From positions 1 to 44,415 of the forward strand of contig JAFZPJ010000035.1 in the NCBI GenBank assembly GCA_017550385.1: a stretch of DNA of 44,415 nucleotides, given 5' to 3'. Below are positions 27,224-34,600 of this stretch, in pieces (the first letter of the stretch is position 1; each line of letters starts with the position of its first letter). The stretch comes from Clostridiales bacterium. Its GTDB lineage: Bacteria; Bacillota; Clostridia; Saccharofermentanales; Saccharofermentanaceae. The notes beneath the pieces are model-generated. The model was not told where the DNA came from. It saw nothing but the letters and a program-made list of their open reading frames with translations, and did no database searches. The translations under genes and the position numbers were made by a program.

Positions 27224-27757
27224 ATGGCTGATATTTCTATCGCAGAAGCGAAAATCTACATCCTATACCTGGTCAGAGCGGTTCCCGGCATCAGTTTTCA
27301 CATGCTGGAGGAGAACTCTGCAGATTCGCTCTACATGAACTTTTTTACGTTCAACCAGGCTTACGACGAGCTTACTGCGGGCAATCTCATCGACAAGCAT
27401 TATGAGATGAACGGTGTTACCGATGCTCTCGGCGGAACCGAGACGCTTACCATTACAAACGGCGGAAGCGCAATGCTCGACGAGGTCCTTCCTGCCGTAA
27501 GACAGCCCCTGTTAGATCACCTCGAGATCGTATCCAAAAAGCTTGCGGACCTGATGAACAGTAAGATCAGCGTTACTGCCGAGATGAGCCGCGAAACCGA
27601 CGGCAGGTTCAAGGTGACGTTGTACTCTGACAGAGAAGGCAAGGCTTTTCGCGCATCGTTCTTATGTGACAGTGAAGCGGAAGCGCGCAGGCTCTGCGAT
27701 GCGTGGAAGAACGGCGAGGACAAGGCCGTAGCAGCATTTTTCTCAGCACTCGGCTGA
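27224..27757 (+). CDS. DUF4364 family protein
   Basis: A 177-residue protein resembling the DUF4364 family of Clostridia: an N-terminal winged-helix-like domain with ILYLVRAVPG, the FFTFNQAYDELTAGNLI helix pair and a TLTITNGG strand, then a mixed C-terminal domain. These are thought to be DNA-binding regulators, but no target is known. The gene has no Shine-Dalgarno site in a normal place, and a TATAAT box lies so close to the ATG that the mRNA may be leaderless. It converges on the large surface protein with a 2-base gap. Confidence 0.82.
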   Translation: MADISIAEAKIYILYLVRAVPGISFHMLEENSADSLYMNFFTFNQAYDELTAGNLIDKHYEMNGVTDALGGTETLTITNGGSAMLDEVLPAVRQPLLDHLEIVSKKLADLMNSKISVTAEMSRETDGRFKVTLYSDREGKAFRASFLCDSEAEARRLCDAWKNGEDKAVAAFFSALG

Positions 27758-27759
27758 CA

Positions 27760-30700
27760 TTAAGATTCCGGTGAATTGATGGTAACTATGATGAACTCGC
27801 CCGGCTGGAGCGTGTATCTCATTGATTTCATCGCATAACTTCTGGACGTAAGCAGCTGTCCCGTAGAAGAATACCTGTCTACGGAAGCACCGGTGCCGAG
27901 GAACGCTGATACGCTCAGAAGGAAGTTCTGCTGGGTATCGGAAGGATTGGATACTACGATGTAATTGCATCCGTTGCCAGAATAAGCGCTCCACACGCAT
28001 CCGAGAGACAACAGCTGGACCGACTCCGGAGAAGATGTATCGAGAGGTTCCGAAGCCTCAACGTATACTTCCCTCATGTCCTTGCAGCAGTTGACCACTT
28101 TGATGGATGACAGGATGGTATCGGCATATCCCGGATCGGCAAAGACATCGTCTCCGCCGTATGAGGAAGGCACGAAGCTCGAATCGATGTCAACGGCGGT
28201 GGTCGTGATGAAGTCGGCATCGTCGTTTATCAGGAGCGATATGAACTCACCCGCATTGATCGACTTGCTGCATGACAGGCTCGAGATATACTCTCCTCCG
28301 AAGGCCGACGACGTAACATGCGGCGAGTTATACTGGGCAACGCCCAGAGAACTCAGGATGTTCTCAAGAGCAGATGCTTCAGTATCAGCAAACTCAAGAT
28401 CCATGGGCATCGCATGACAGTCGGCGCCGGAGATCATGGTTCCTCCGGAATACTGCATGCCGTCCAGGAATATGATCTTGTCCTTGATCTCGGAATAGTA
28501 TTCGGAATTGGCAAACATCGACATTACGCAGTCAACATAAGATGCCCTCTGCGTATCACTTGCAAAGCAGTTCTCACTGTCGGTTATCTCTATGAGGATC
28601 TTATCGAACTGCCTGCTCCACGGAAGCGCTGTTCCGTTATCGATCCTCTTGCTTCCGTATTCTGAAGATACGGATCCGCAGAGATATTCAAGGAAACTGT
28701 CTATATCACTCTGGGAAGCGGCAGAACCTATAACGAACCACGGTGTGGCCTGACATGCGCTTACGAGCCTGAGGCTGTCCTCGAGGGAATTGCAGGCAGA
28801 TACCCTGACCTGGCCGCCGTACTTTGCAGATACGATCTGGACCGACACCGAATCTTCGCTCATGCCATAGAATGCGTTGCGGCAGAAGCCGCTCGAACCG
28901 AGGTTCAGATTATCAAGCCTTACAACGGACAGTCCGCTGTCTGCAAGTTTGGTCTGATAGTACTTAGGGATACCTGGCGCGGTGTAATCATCCGGGCCGA
29001 GATAGATCTCATCGATAAGGACTGTTGCAGCTCCCTCGACAGAGATATTGAACCTGATGCTGTCATCAGAAGTCATGCCGTCCGTTACGGCAAAGACATA
29101 GCTGTATTCGGTGAAGTTCTCCTTCAGTCCGTTTATGACAAAGCCCTGTGTGCCGAAGTCATCGCCATAGATCCATACCTTGATGCTCGCATTCTCGTCA
29201 TAGCTCATCGCAGAGAGACTGATGCGGTAGAAAGTATCATCGGAGAAGCAATCCGATGAGGTACCGTTAAGCTTCTGAGACATGACGTGAACGCCTTCTG
29301 TCTCACCCGTAAGCATGGCGCAGAGCCCCTTGCCGTCAGGTCTCTGGCAGGTAACAAGTGCAGTTCCTGCGCCCGAGCAGCTCCAATCGCTGCAGGACGA
29401 TGTCTTCCATGTGCCGTCATCACTGCCGGAATAAGCCGCCACAGGAGAGCGGCTGTTCTCGACTATACAGATATCGCCGCTGATGATCGCATCTTCAGGG
29501 ATCGAACCCTCCATGGACAGGCCGGAAAGGATGGCCGCACGGTACAGCTTATTGCCGGAAGAATAGATTATGCGGTCACCCGAGATCCCGTAGACCGTAT
29601 CCACTACTACGTTCTCGCCGGTAAAGACAGTGCTCTCATCCGTATCGGCATAGATAGCGGTACACATACCTTTCTCGGATACGAGGATTATCTTGCCCGA
29701 ATCGGATGCAATGATCGATACGTAGGTGTTGCCGTCATCCTTACATGCGGTAAGGAGCGTCACGGACATATCTTCTTCGGTATCTATCACGGCGATCCCG
29801 CCGTCATCCTTGAGGATATAGAAGATCCCTCCCTGAGCGCTGATACCGCTCACGGACATGTCTTCCAAAGAATCATTCTCGACTTCGGAATATACAAGAC
29901 CATTGCCGGAGTAATACAGATTTCCCTTTGTATCGGCTGCGATGAATCCGGCCTCAGACGATGTGAAGAAGCTGATCTTGCCTTCAGCGGGGATCTGAGA
30001 CTTGGTAACGATTCCGTTAGTTACTGACAGGACCGTGCCGTCTTTATATGCAACGGCAAACACCTCGCCCGAAGAAGCCGTCATCGGTTCCTCATTACGT
30101 GTATCCAGGTCCACCGCAGGAGTCAGCATGCTGAAATTACGTCCGTCAGCAGCATAATAGATATTACCCTGCGTGCCTATAGCGTACACGCCGTCAGCCG
30201 TTGCTTCTATGCCTGCGATAAGCTCGCTGCCGGAAGTCTCGATCGATGCTTCCTGCGTGTCGGTGCCGATGCTGCAGATGATATTGCCGTCTTCGGTAAG
30301 AGCCGAATAAGAATTGTTGTAGCTTATGACGTCAAGGATCTTTACGCCGGCGAGAAGGCCTTCTTCATCTTCGATCAACTCGATCGAACTGAGTCTTGCC
30401 GGCTCGTATCCGGTACATGTGCCCGTATATCTCTCGCTCATCGTGCCGTTCTCGTCGATCGACAGGATCCTTACGAGATCGCCCGCCAGCTCATCTCCTT
30501 CTATGCCCAGCTCCTCGATCGCTTCGGGTTCGAGATAGATGGCTCCACCGTCAACTGAAGCGACGACAAAGGTATAATAATCCGCTGACATCTCAAAAGA
30601 CGGATCCGAGATCAGATTCACATTCGGAACCGCATTCAGATTAACTCCTGCATCTCCGAAGGTATTGCCTGCGTCAACGGATGTTGCCCTCAAGGTAACG

Positions 30701-30846
30701 AGTTCCGTTCTGTAGCTGAAGATACCTACTGCGGCAAGAAGTATGGTCGCAAGGATGATCACGGCCAGACTTATGATCCCGGCTATCGCCAGGTTCTTGC
30801 GTCTGGTATTGCCATATCTGAACCGGTCAAGCTTACTCATCGGCAA
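27760..30846 (-). CDS. Large membrane-anchored surface protein, possible glycosidase-like
   Basis: A protein of about 1028 residues with a basic N-terminus, one transmembrane segment (about 20–44) and a very large outer part. Order in the outer part: an unrecognised start (about 60–150), a beta-propeller-like region of repeated G-N-I/L-Y-Y motifs (about 170–480), a jelly-roll domain ending VLIDEIYLGPDD (about 490–655), a barrel-like region (about 660–930) and a final beta domain. The jelly-roll plus PWFVIGS and KILIEITDSE recall GH51-type arabinofuranosidases, but catalytic residues are not clear, so activity is only a guess. The TTG at 30846 has GGAGG six bases upstream; the ATG at 30840 is 12 bases away. 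It overlaps the CPBP gene by 14 bases. Confidence 0.78.
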   Translation of the reverse strand: MPMSKLDRFRYGNTRRKNLAIAGIISLAVIILATILLAAVGIFSYRTELVTLRATSVDAGNTFGDAGVNLNAVPNVNLISDPSFEMSADYYTFVVASVDGGAIYLEPEAIEELGIEGDELAGDLVRILSIDENGTMSERYTGTCTGYEPARLSSIELIEDEEGLLAGVKILDVISYNNSYSALTEDGNIICSIGTDTQEASIETSGSELIAGIEATADGVYAIGTQGNIYYAADGRNFSMLTPAVDLDTRNEEPMTASSGEVFAVAYKDGTVLSVTNGIVTKSQIPAEGKISFFTSSEAGFIAADTKGNLYYSGNGLVYSEVENDSLEDMSVSGISAQGGIFYILKDDGGIAVIDTEEDMSVTLLTACKDDGNTYVSIIASDSGKIILVSEKGMCTAIYADTDESTVFTGENVVVDTVYGISGDRIIYSSGNKLYRAAILSGLSMEGSIPEDAIISGDICIVENSRSPVAAYSGSDDGTWKTSSCSDWSCSGAGTALVTCQRPDGKGLCAMLTGETEGVHVMSQKLNGTSSDCFSDDTFYRISLSAMSYDENASIKVWIYGDDFGTQGFVINGLKENFTEYSYVFAVTDGMTSDDSIRFNISVEGAATVLIDEIYLGPDDYTAPGIPKYYQTKLADSGLSVVRLDNLNLGSSGFCRNAFYGMSEDSVSVQIVSAKYGGQVRVSACNSLEDSLRLVSACQATPWFVIGSAASQSDIDSFLEYLCGSVSSEYGSKRIDNGTALPWSRQFDKILIEITDSENCFASDTQRASYVDCVMSMFANSEYYSEIKDKIIFLDGMQYSGGTMISGADCHAMPMDLEFADTEASALENILSSLGVAQYNSPHVTSSAFGGEYISSLSCSKSINAGEFISLLINDDADFITTTAVDIDSSFVPSSYGGDDVFADPGYADTILSSIKVVNCCKDMREVYVEASEPLDTSSPESVQLLSLGCVWSAYSGNGCNYIVVSNPSDTQQNFLLSVSAFLGTGASVDRYSSTGQLLTSRSYAMKSMRYTLQPGEFIIVTINSPES

Positions 30847-31750
30847 CCGATACCTCCGCGGCCGTTATCTCTTCTGCAGTCTGCTTCTCAGATCTCATCC
30901 TGTTATGGTTATACCTTACAAGCGTGATAAATGCGAATACGGCAGGCACCATGGCAAGTATGGAGATTATGTTCATCGTGGAATTGATCATCCTCCTCGT
31001 ATCGTCCGCCAGTCCAAAGACCTCCTGCTTCAGGAAGAAGGGGATCGCAGATCCTATAAGGTTAAAGAGCGAATGCAGTATTACTGACGAGATGATGCTT
31101 CCCGTATAGTAATAGCAGAACGTTATGACTACGCCGCAGACCAGCGCGTAACCTATGTGTATCGACATACCGTGCAGAACGCCGAAGAATGCCGCTGCGA
31201 TCAATACTGCCACCCACGGCTTGAATGCACGCTCGAGATGTCCGTACAGTACTCCCCTGAACACCATCTCTTCGCTCAAAGGTATGAACAGGGCCATCGT
31301 CACCGCATAAAGGCACGAATCCCAGAACGGGACGACATTCTCGGCGACCACGGCATAGCGGTCTACCGAAGCGTCGTAGTTCGCCACTTCCTGCTGAACG
31401 GGCTGGAGATATTCGGAGATGATCAGGAACACGCTGAGATAGGATGTTACGAAACCGATCAGACCAAGGCCGATTATGACAAGGAGCAGCACCTCGAAGG
31501 CACTGATCCTTCTTGTCTTGATCAATCTCTTGGTCTTATCCGAGGATGAGAACCTGTTGTAGATAAGAAAGCAGATGATAACGAGGACTGCGCTGATAAA
31601 TGAATACAGGCCCTCGTAGACATTCGTATCAAGTCCTGCGAACTCCATCGCATAGAACGCGACAAAGCTCATCGCCATATAAAGGCACAAACAGACCACC
31701 CCGAGAAAGAGGGCCAGTGCGTATTTGCCTGCTTTGGCAAGTGAACTCAT
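30833..31750 (-). CDS. CPBP family intramembrane metalloprotease
   Basis: A 305-residue membrane protein of the CAAX protease/bacteriocin-processing (Abi) family. About eight transmembrane segments carry the metal-binding motifs: EEMVFR (Glu160, Glu161, Arg165), FFGVLHG (His193) and HSLFN (His226, Asn230). Such proteases cleave membrane peptides or act as immunity or scaffold proteins. Its ATG overlaps the stop of the upstream DUF1292 gene by 4 bases (ATGA), and its end overlaps the start of the large surface protein, so the three are translationally coupled. The substrate is unknown; the surface protein is a candidate partner. Confidence 0.93.
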   Translation of the reverse strand: MSSLAKAGKYALALFLGVVCLCLYMAMSFVAFYAMEFAGLDTNVYEGLYSFISAVLVIICFLIYNRFSSSDKTKRLIKTRRISAFEVLLLVIIGLGLIGFVTSYLSVFLIISEYLQPVQQEVANYDASVDRYAVVAENVVPFWDSCLYAVTMALFIPLSEEMVFRGVLYGHLERAFKPWVAVLIAAAFFGVLHGMSIHIGYALVCGVVITFCYYYTGSIISSVILHSLFNLIGSAIPFFLKQEVFGLADDTRRMINSTMNIISILAMVPAVFAFITLVRYNHNRMRSEKQTAEEITAAEVSVADE

Positions 31751-32172
31751 TCAGGTTCTGCTCCCTGGAAGACGCCTTTTCTCGCTTTGGTATCAGGCAC
31801 CTGCGAGCCATAGTAGCGTCTCATGAAAAATACAAATGCTGTCTCGAGCTCGGTACCGTCCTTGATCGAATAGAAGAGCTGTTCTCCGCTCTTCGCATAC
31901 TCGGTCCTCATGATAACGAGTTCGGGTTTGTCGTGGTTTCCGTCGTCCGGTGCATAGTTATACATGACGATGTATTCCTTCTTCATGATGACGAAGGTGT
32001 CTATGACGGACATATAGTAATCCTTCTTGTTGTAAGGATCTCTTATGACGATAAGTTCGTCCTCACGGCTGTTCTTAAGATGCTCGCCGGCAAGCTTGGC
32101 CTTACGGTCTGCCTGCATGGCGCGCTTCTTGCGAAGGCCGCCTGAATGAGGATTACTCGTCTGATTCTTCAT
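31747..32172 (-). CDS. DUF1292 domain-containing protein (longer paralogue)
   Basis: A protein of about 141 residues with a basic N-terminus (SGGLRKKRAMQADRKAKL) and a DUF1292-like domain (from about 38, ELIVIRDPYNKKDYYMSV to the middle TEYAKSGEQLFYSI). The start is uncertain: ATG at 32172 overlaps the first DUF1292 gene by 20 bases, while a GTG lies at 32190 without a binding site. It is a second, diverged copy beside the shorter DUF1292 gene. Function unknown. Confidence 0.78.
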   Translation of the reverse strand: MKNQTSNPHSGGLRKKRAMQADRKAKLAGEHLKNSREDELIVIRDPYNKKDYYMSVIDTFVIMKKEYIVMYNYAPDDGNHDKPELVIMRTEYAKSGEQLFYSIKDGTELETAFVFFMRRYYGSQVPDTKARKGVFQGAEPE

Positions 32173-32470
32173 CGCCGTACAGCTCTTCACAGAGCTTGTC
32201 GTAATAATCGTAGATCACGTCGATCTCTTTCTCGGGGATCGTCTGGAGCAGCATCTGGCCGTCCTCTTCGACAGATTCCATGATGACTGAATCATAATCA
32301 TATTCGGGATCGTCAACGGGTCTTAAGAGAACAACGTAATCCTTGCCGTTGAACTTGAAAGCATCATCGAGGATAAACTCGATCGCTTCACCTGTCTCTT
32401 CATCTTCAAGAGTGATCTTGCGATCCTCTTCATCCATATCAAGCATATTGTTAAGAAGCTCGTCTGCCAT
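32153..32470 (-). CDS. DUF1292 domain-containing protein
   Basis: An acidic 105-residue protein of the DUF1292 family (ITLEDEETGEAIEFILDD… then YVVLLRPVDD). GAGGAGG precedes the start. In Bacillota this family sits after ireB and ruvX (yrzB position), exactly as here. Its function is unknown; the two DUF1292 genes probably arose by duplication. Confidence 0.9.
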   Translation of the reverse strand: MADELLNNMLDMDEEDRKITLEDEETGEAIEFILDDAFKFNGKDYVVLLRPVDDPEYDYDSVIMESVEEDGQMLLQTIPEKEIDVIYDYYDKLCEELYGDEESDE

Positions 32471-32511
32471 AATAATGCCTCCTCAAAAACAGATTTATTA
32501 ATTATAGCATA

Positions 32512-32949
32512 TTAAGTGTTTCTTATTTTGTCGAGGTACTCCTGAAGTATGATCTCTGCCGCGACCTGGTCGATGATCTTCTTCTGCTTCTTTGCCTTCA
32601 TATTGCAGTCGTGAAGATACCTTGAAGCGATCACCGTCGTAAAGCGCTCGTCCTTATATTCGGGGGTCAGTCCCGACCTCTTCTCGAGCTCGGCACCGAA
32701 TTCTTCCGCCTTCTCCTGTGTCTCGGAACGCTCGCCGTCCGTTCTGGTCGGTCTTCCGATGACGAGAGCAGTAACGTTCATTTCCTTTATGATCGTGCAG
32801 ATACGCTCGAGAGCCCATTCGGGATCCCTGCCGTTCCAGTTGACGGTCTCATATCCTGTAGCAAGTATCCTGGATTCATCAGAAAGAGCGAGACCGATAT
32901 GCCTGGTCCCGAAATCTATTCCCATTACTCTTCCTTTGGATGGAGGCAT
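32512..32949 (-). CDS. ruvX: Putative pre-16S rRNA nuclease / Holliday junction resolvase YqgF
   Basis: RNase H-like fold protein of 145 residues. It has MGIDFGTRHIGLALSD (active-site Asp12), the VIGRPTRTDGERSE loop, a Glu in DERFTT and the final IDQVAAEIILQEYLD. YqgF matures the 5' end of 16S rRNA in E. coli; a Holliday-junction role was proposed earlier. AAGGAG is 4 bases before the ATG at 32949. A later ATG at 32925 also has a site, so the first eight residues are uncertain. It follows ireB by 8 bases. Confidence 0.95.
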   Translation of the reverse strand: MPPSKGRVMGIDFGTRHIGLALSDESRILATGYETVNWNGRDPEWALERICTIIKEMNVTALVIGRPTRTDGERSETQEKAEEFGAELEKRSGLTPEYKDERFTTVIASRYLHDCNMKAKKQKKIIDQVAAEIILQEYLDKIRNT

Positions 32950-32957
32950 CTGTCTCC

Positions 32958-33209
32958 TTACAGTCTCGAGCAGTAATCGCTGATGATGACTTCGAGGAGT
33001 TCGTCTCTGTCGATCCTCTTGATAAGTCCTCTCGCGCCCTTATAGCTCGTGATATAAGTAGGATCACCGGAGATAAAGTAACCGACAAGCTGATTGATGG
33101 GATTGTAGCCCTTCTCCTTAAGAGCGCTCAGGACATACGTCATGAGAGCCTGCACATCAGCAGACTGATCGCCCGAGAGATTGAATTTTGCTGTGCTGTC
33201 GTTGATCAA
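32958..33209 (-). CDS. ireB: IreB family regulatory phosphoprotein
   Basis: An 83-residue protein (DUF965). The body EKGYNPINQLVGYFISGDPTYIT is nearly invariant in this family. In Enterococcus faecalis IreB is phosphorylated on N-terminal threonines by the Ser/Thr kinase IreK and modulates cephalosporin resistance. Here only one such Thr (Thr6) is visible. The start is TTG, decided by GGAGG five bases upstream. It begins the ireB–ruvX–DUF1292 run, with an extended -10 promoter upstream. Confidence 0.94.
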   Translation of the reverse strand: MINDSTAKFNLSGDQSADVQALMTYVLSALKEKGYNPINQLVGYFISGDPTYITSYKGARGLIKRIDRDELLEVIISDYCSRL

Positions 33210-33249
33210 GATTGCCTCCGATACACGTTCCTATTAATCCTACAGAGAC

Positions 33250-33258
33250 ATTCTAACA
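33250..33258 (-). promoter_or_regulatory. Extended -10 promoter of the ireB operon
   Basis: On the minus strand TGTTAGAAT, an extended -10 box, 40 bases before the TTG start of ireB and 25 bases after the mtaB stop. Confidence 0.5.
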
Positions 33259-33283
33259 TAATAAATGTGTATTTTCTAAAAAT

Positions 33284-34597
33284 TTATTTAAATCTTAAAT
33301 CCATCAGGCAGAACGGTCCTTCGCTCCCCGTTATCGTTCCTTTGACGATGTCTCCGGGCTTGATCTGCGCACTGTCTGCCCCAGCATCGACCTTCGTGCG
33401 GACATAGTTTGCGGTATAGCCTTCGGGCACGCCGCCCTCGGCAGTCTCGACGAGGACTTCTGCCGTCTTGCCGGTCATGCATGCCGCAAAATCCGCAGCA
33501 AGCTCATCCGAGATCCTTATAAGCTCTGCCGCGCGCGCCTTCCTGACGGACATATCCATCTGAGGCATCGCAGCTGCAACCGTCCCTTCCCTCTCTGAAT
33601 ACGGGAACACATGTATCTTCGCGAAAGCCGTATTCCGAGCGAAATCACAAGTCTCTTCGAACTCCGCTTCGGTCTCACCCGGGAAGCCCGTAATGATATC
33701 TGTAGTAAGCGACATATCGGGAAATCTCGACCTGAGCATGCTGACACGGTCTGCATACTGCGCCGTATCATACTTCCTGTTCATCCTCTTCAGAACGGTA
33801 TCTGACCCGCTCTGGAGCGACAGGTGGAAATGCGGGCACAGGTGCTTAAGTCCTGCAAGGCCGTCAATGAACCCTTCGGTCATGGACATGGGTTCGAGCG
33901 ATCCCAGGCCGAGCCTCTCAACTCCCGGTATGGAGTCGATCGCCTGAAGGAGCCTAAGGAGCGACATGATGTCTTCTCCCCTGTCCTTGCCGTATGAGCA
34001 AAGGTGGATGCCCGAGACGGTAATCTCTTTATAGCCTGATGCTGCGAGGAACTCAGCCTCCGCGACACAGGATTCGAAGCTCCTGCTCGCGACCCTTCCT
34101 CTTGCATAAGGGATCGCGCAGTATGTGCAGAAGTTATTGCATCCGTCTTCGACCTTCATGAATGCCCTGGTACCTTCAGGAGACAGGACAGAACCGAAAT
34201 CATGGTACTCGTCCTTCTTGGTCACTTCAGGTCTAACATGCGAAGCGGTATGTGCGTGCTCTTCCTGCTTTTTCAAATATTCCAGGACACGGTCTGCGAT
34301 GTTGTTCTTCTCGCGGTTGCCCACGATAAGGTCGCAGTCCAGCACACCGTCGGATAATTCCGCAGAGCATCCCGTTGCCACTACGACAGCATCGGGATTA
34401 AGCCTGGCCATCTTCCTGAGCATCTGATGAGATTTGCGGTCGGCCTCGCCCGTGACGGAGCACGTGTTGACCACGCAGCAGTCCGCCTCGGCAGCATTCT
34501 CCGTTACTTCGAAGCCCTTATCGAGAAACAGGCGCCGCATGGCGTCTGTCTCGTAACGGTTTACTCTGCATCCTAATGTCAGGAAATATACTTTCAA
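33284..34597 (-). CDS. mtaB: tRNA t6A37 methylthiotransferase MtaB
   Basis: Radical-SAM enzyme of 437 residues that converts t6A to ms2t6A at position 37 of tRNAs. It has the N-terminal UPF0004 domain with Cys10, Cys46 and Cys77 for the auxiliary iron-sulfur cluster, the radical-SAM CNNFCTYC (Cys153, 157, 160), and the C-terminal TRAM domain. The opening FLTLGCRVNRYETDAM marks MtaB rather than MiaB or RimO. The start is TTG, 3 bases after the aspS stop codon, so it is in the aspS operon. Confidence 0.95.
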   Translation of the reverse strand: MKVYFLTLGCRVNRYETDAMRRLFLDKGFEVTENAAEADCCVVNTCSVTGEADRKSHQMLRKMARLNPDAVVVATGCSAELSDGVLDCDLIVGNREKNNIADRVLEYLKKQEEHAHTASHVRPEVTKKDEYHDFGSVLSPEGTRAFMKVEDGCNNFCTYCAIPYARGRVASRSFESCVAEAEFLAASGYKEITVSGIHLCSYGKDRGEDIMSLLRLLQAIDSIPGVERLGLGSLEPMSMTEGFIDGLAGLKHLCPHFHLSLQSGSDTVLKRMNRKYDTAQYADRVSMLRSRFPDMSLTTDIITGFPGETEAEFEETCDFARNTAFAKIHVFPYSEREGTVAAAMPQMDMSVRKARAAELIRISDELAADFAACMTGKTAEVLVETAEGGVPEGYTANYVRTKVDAGADSAQIKPGDIVKGTITGSEGPFCLMDLRFK

Positions 34598-34600
34598 TTA

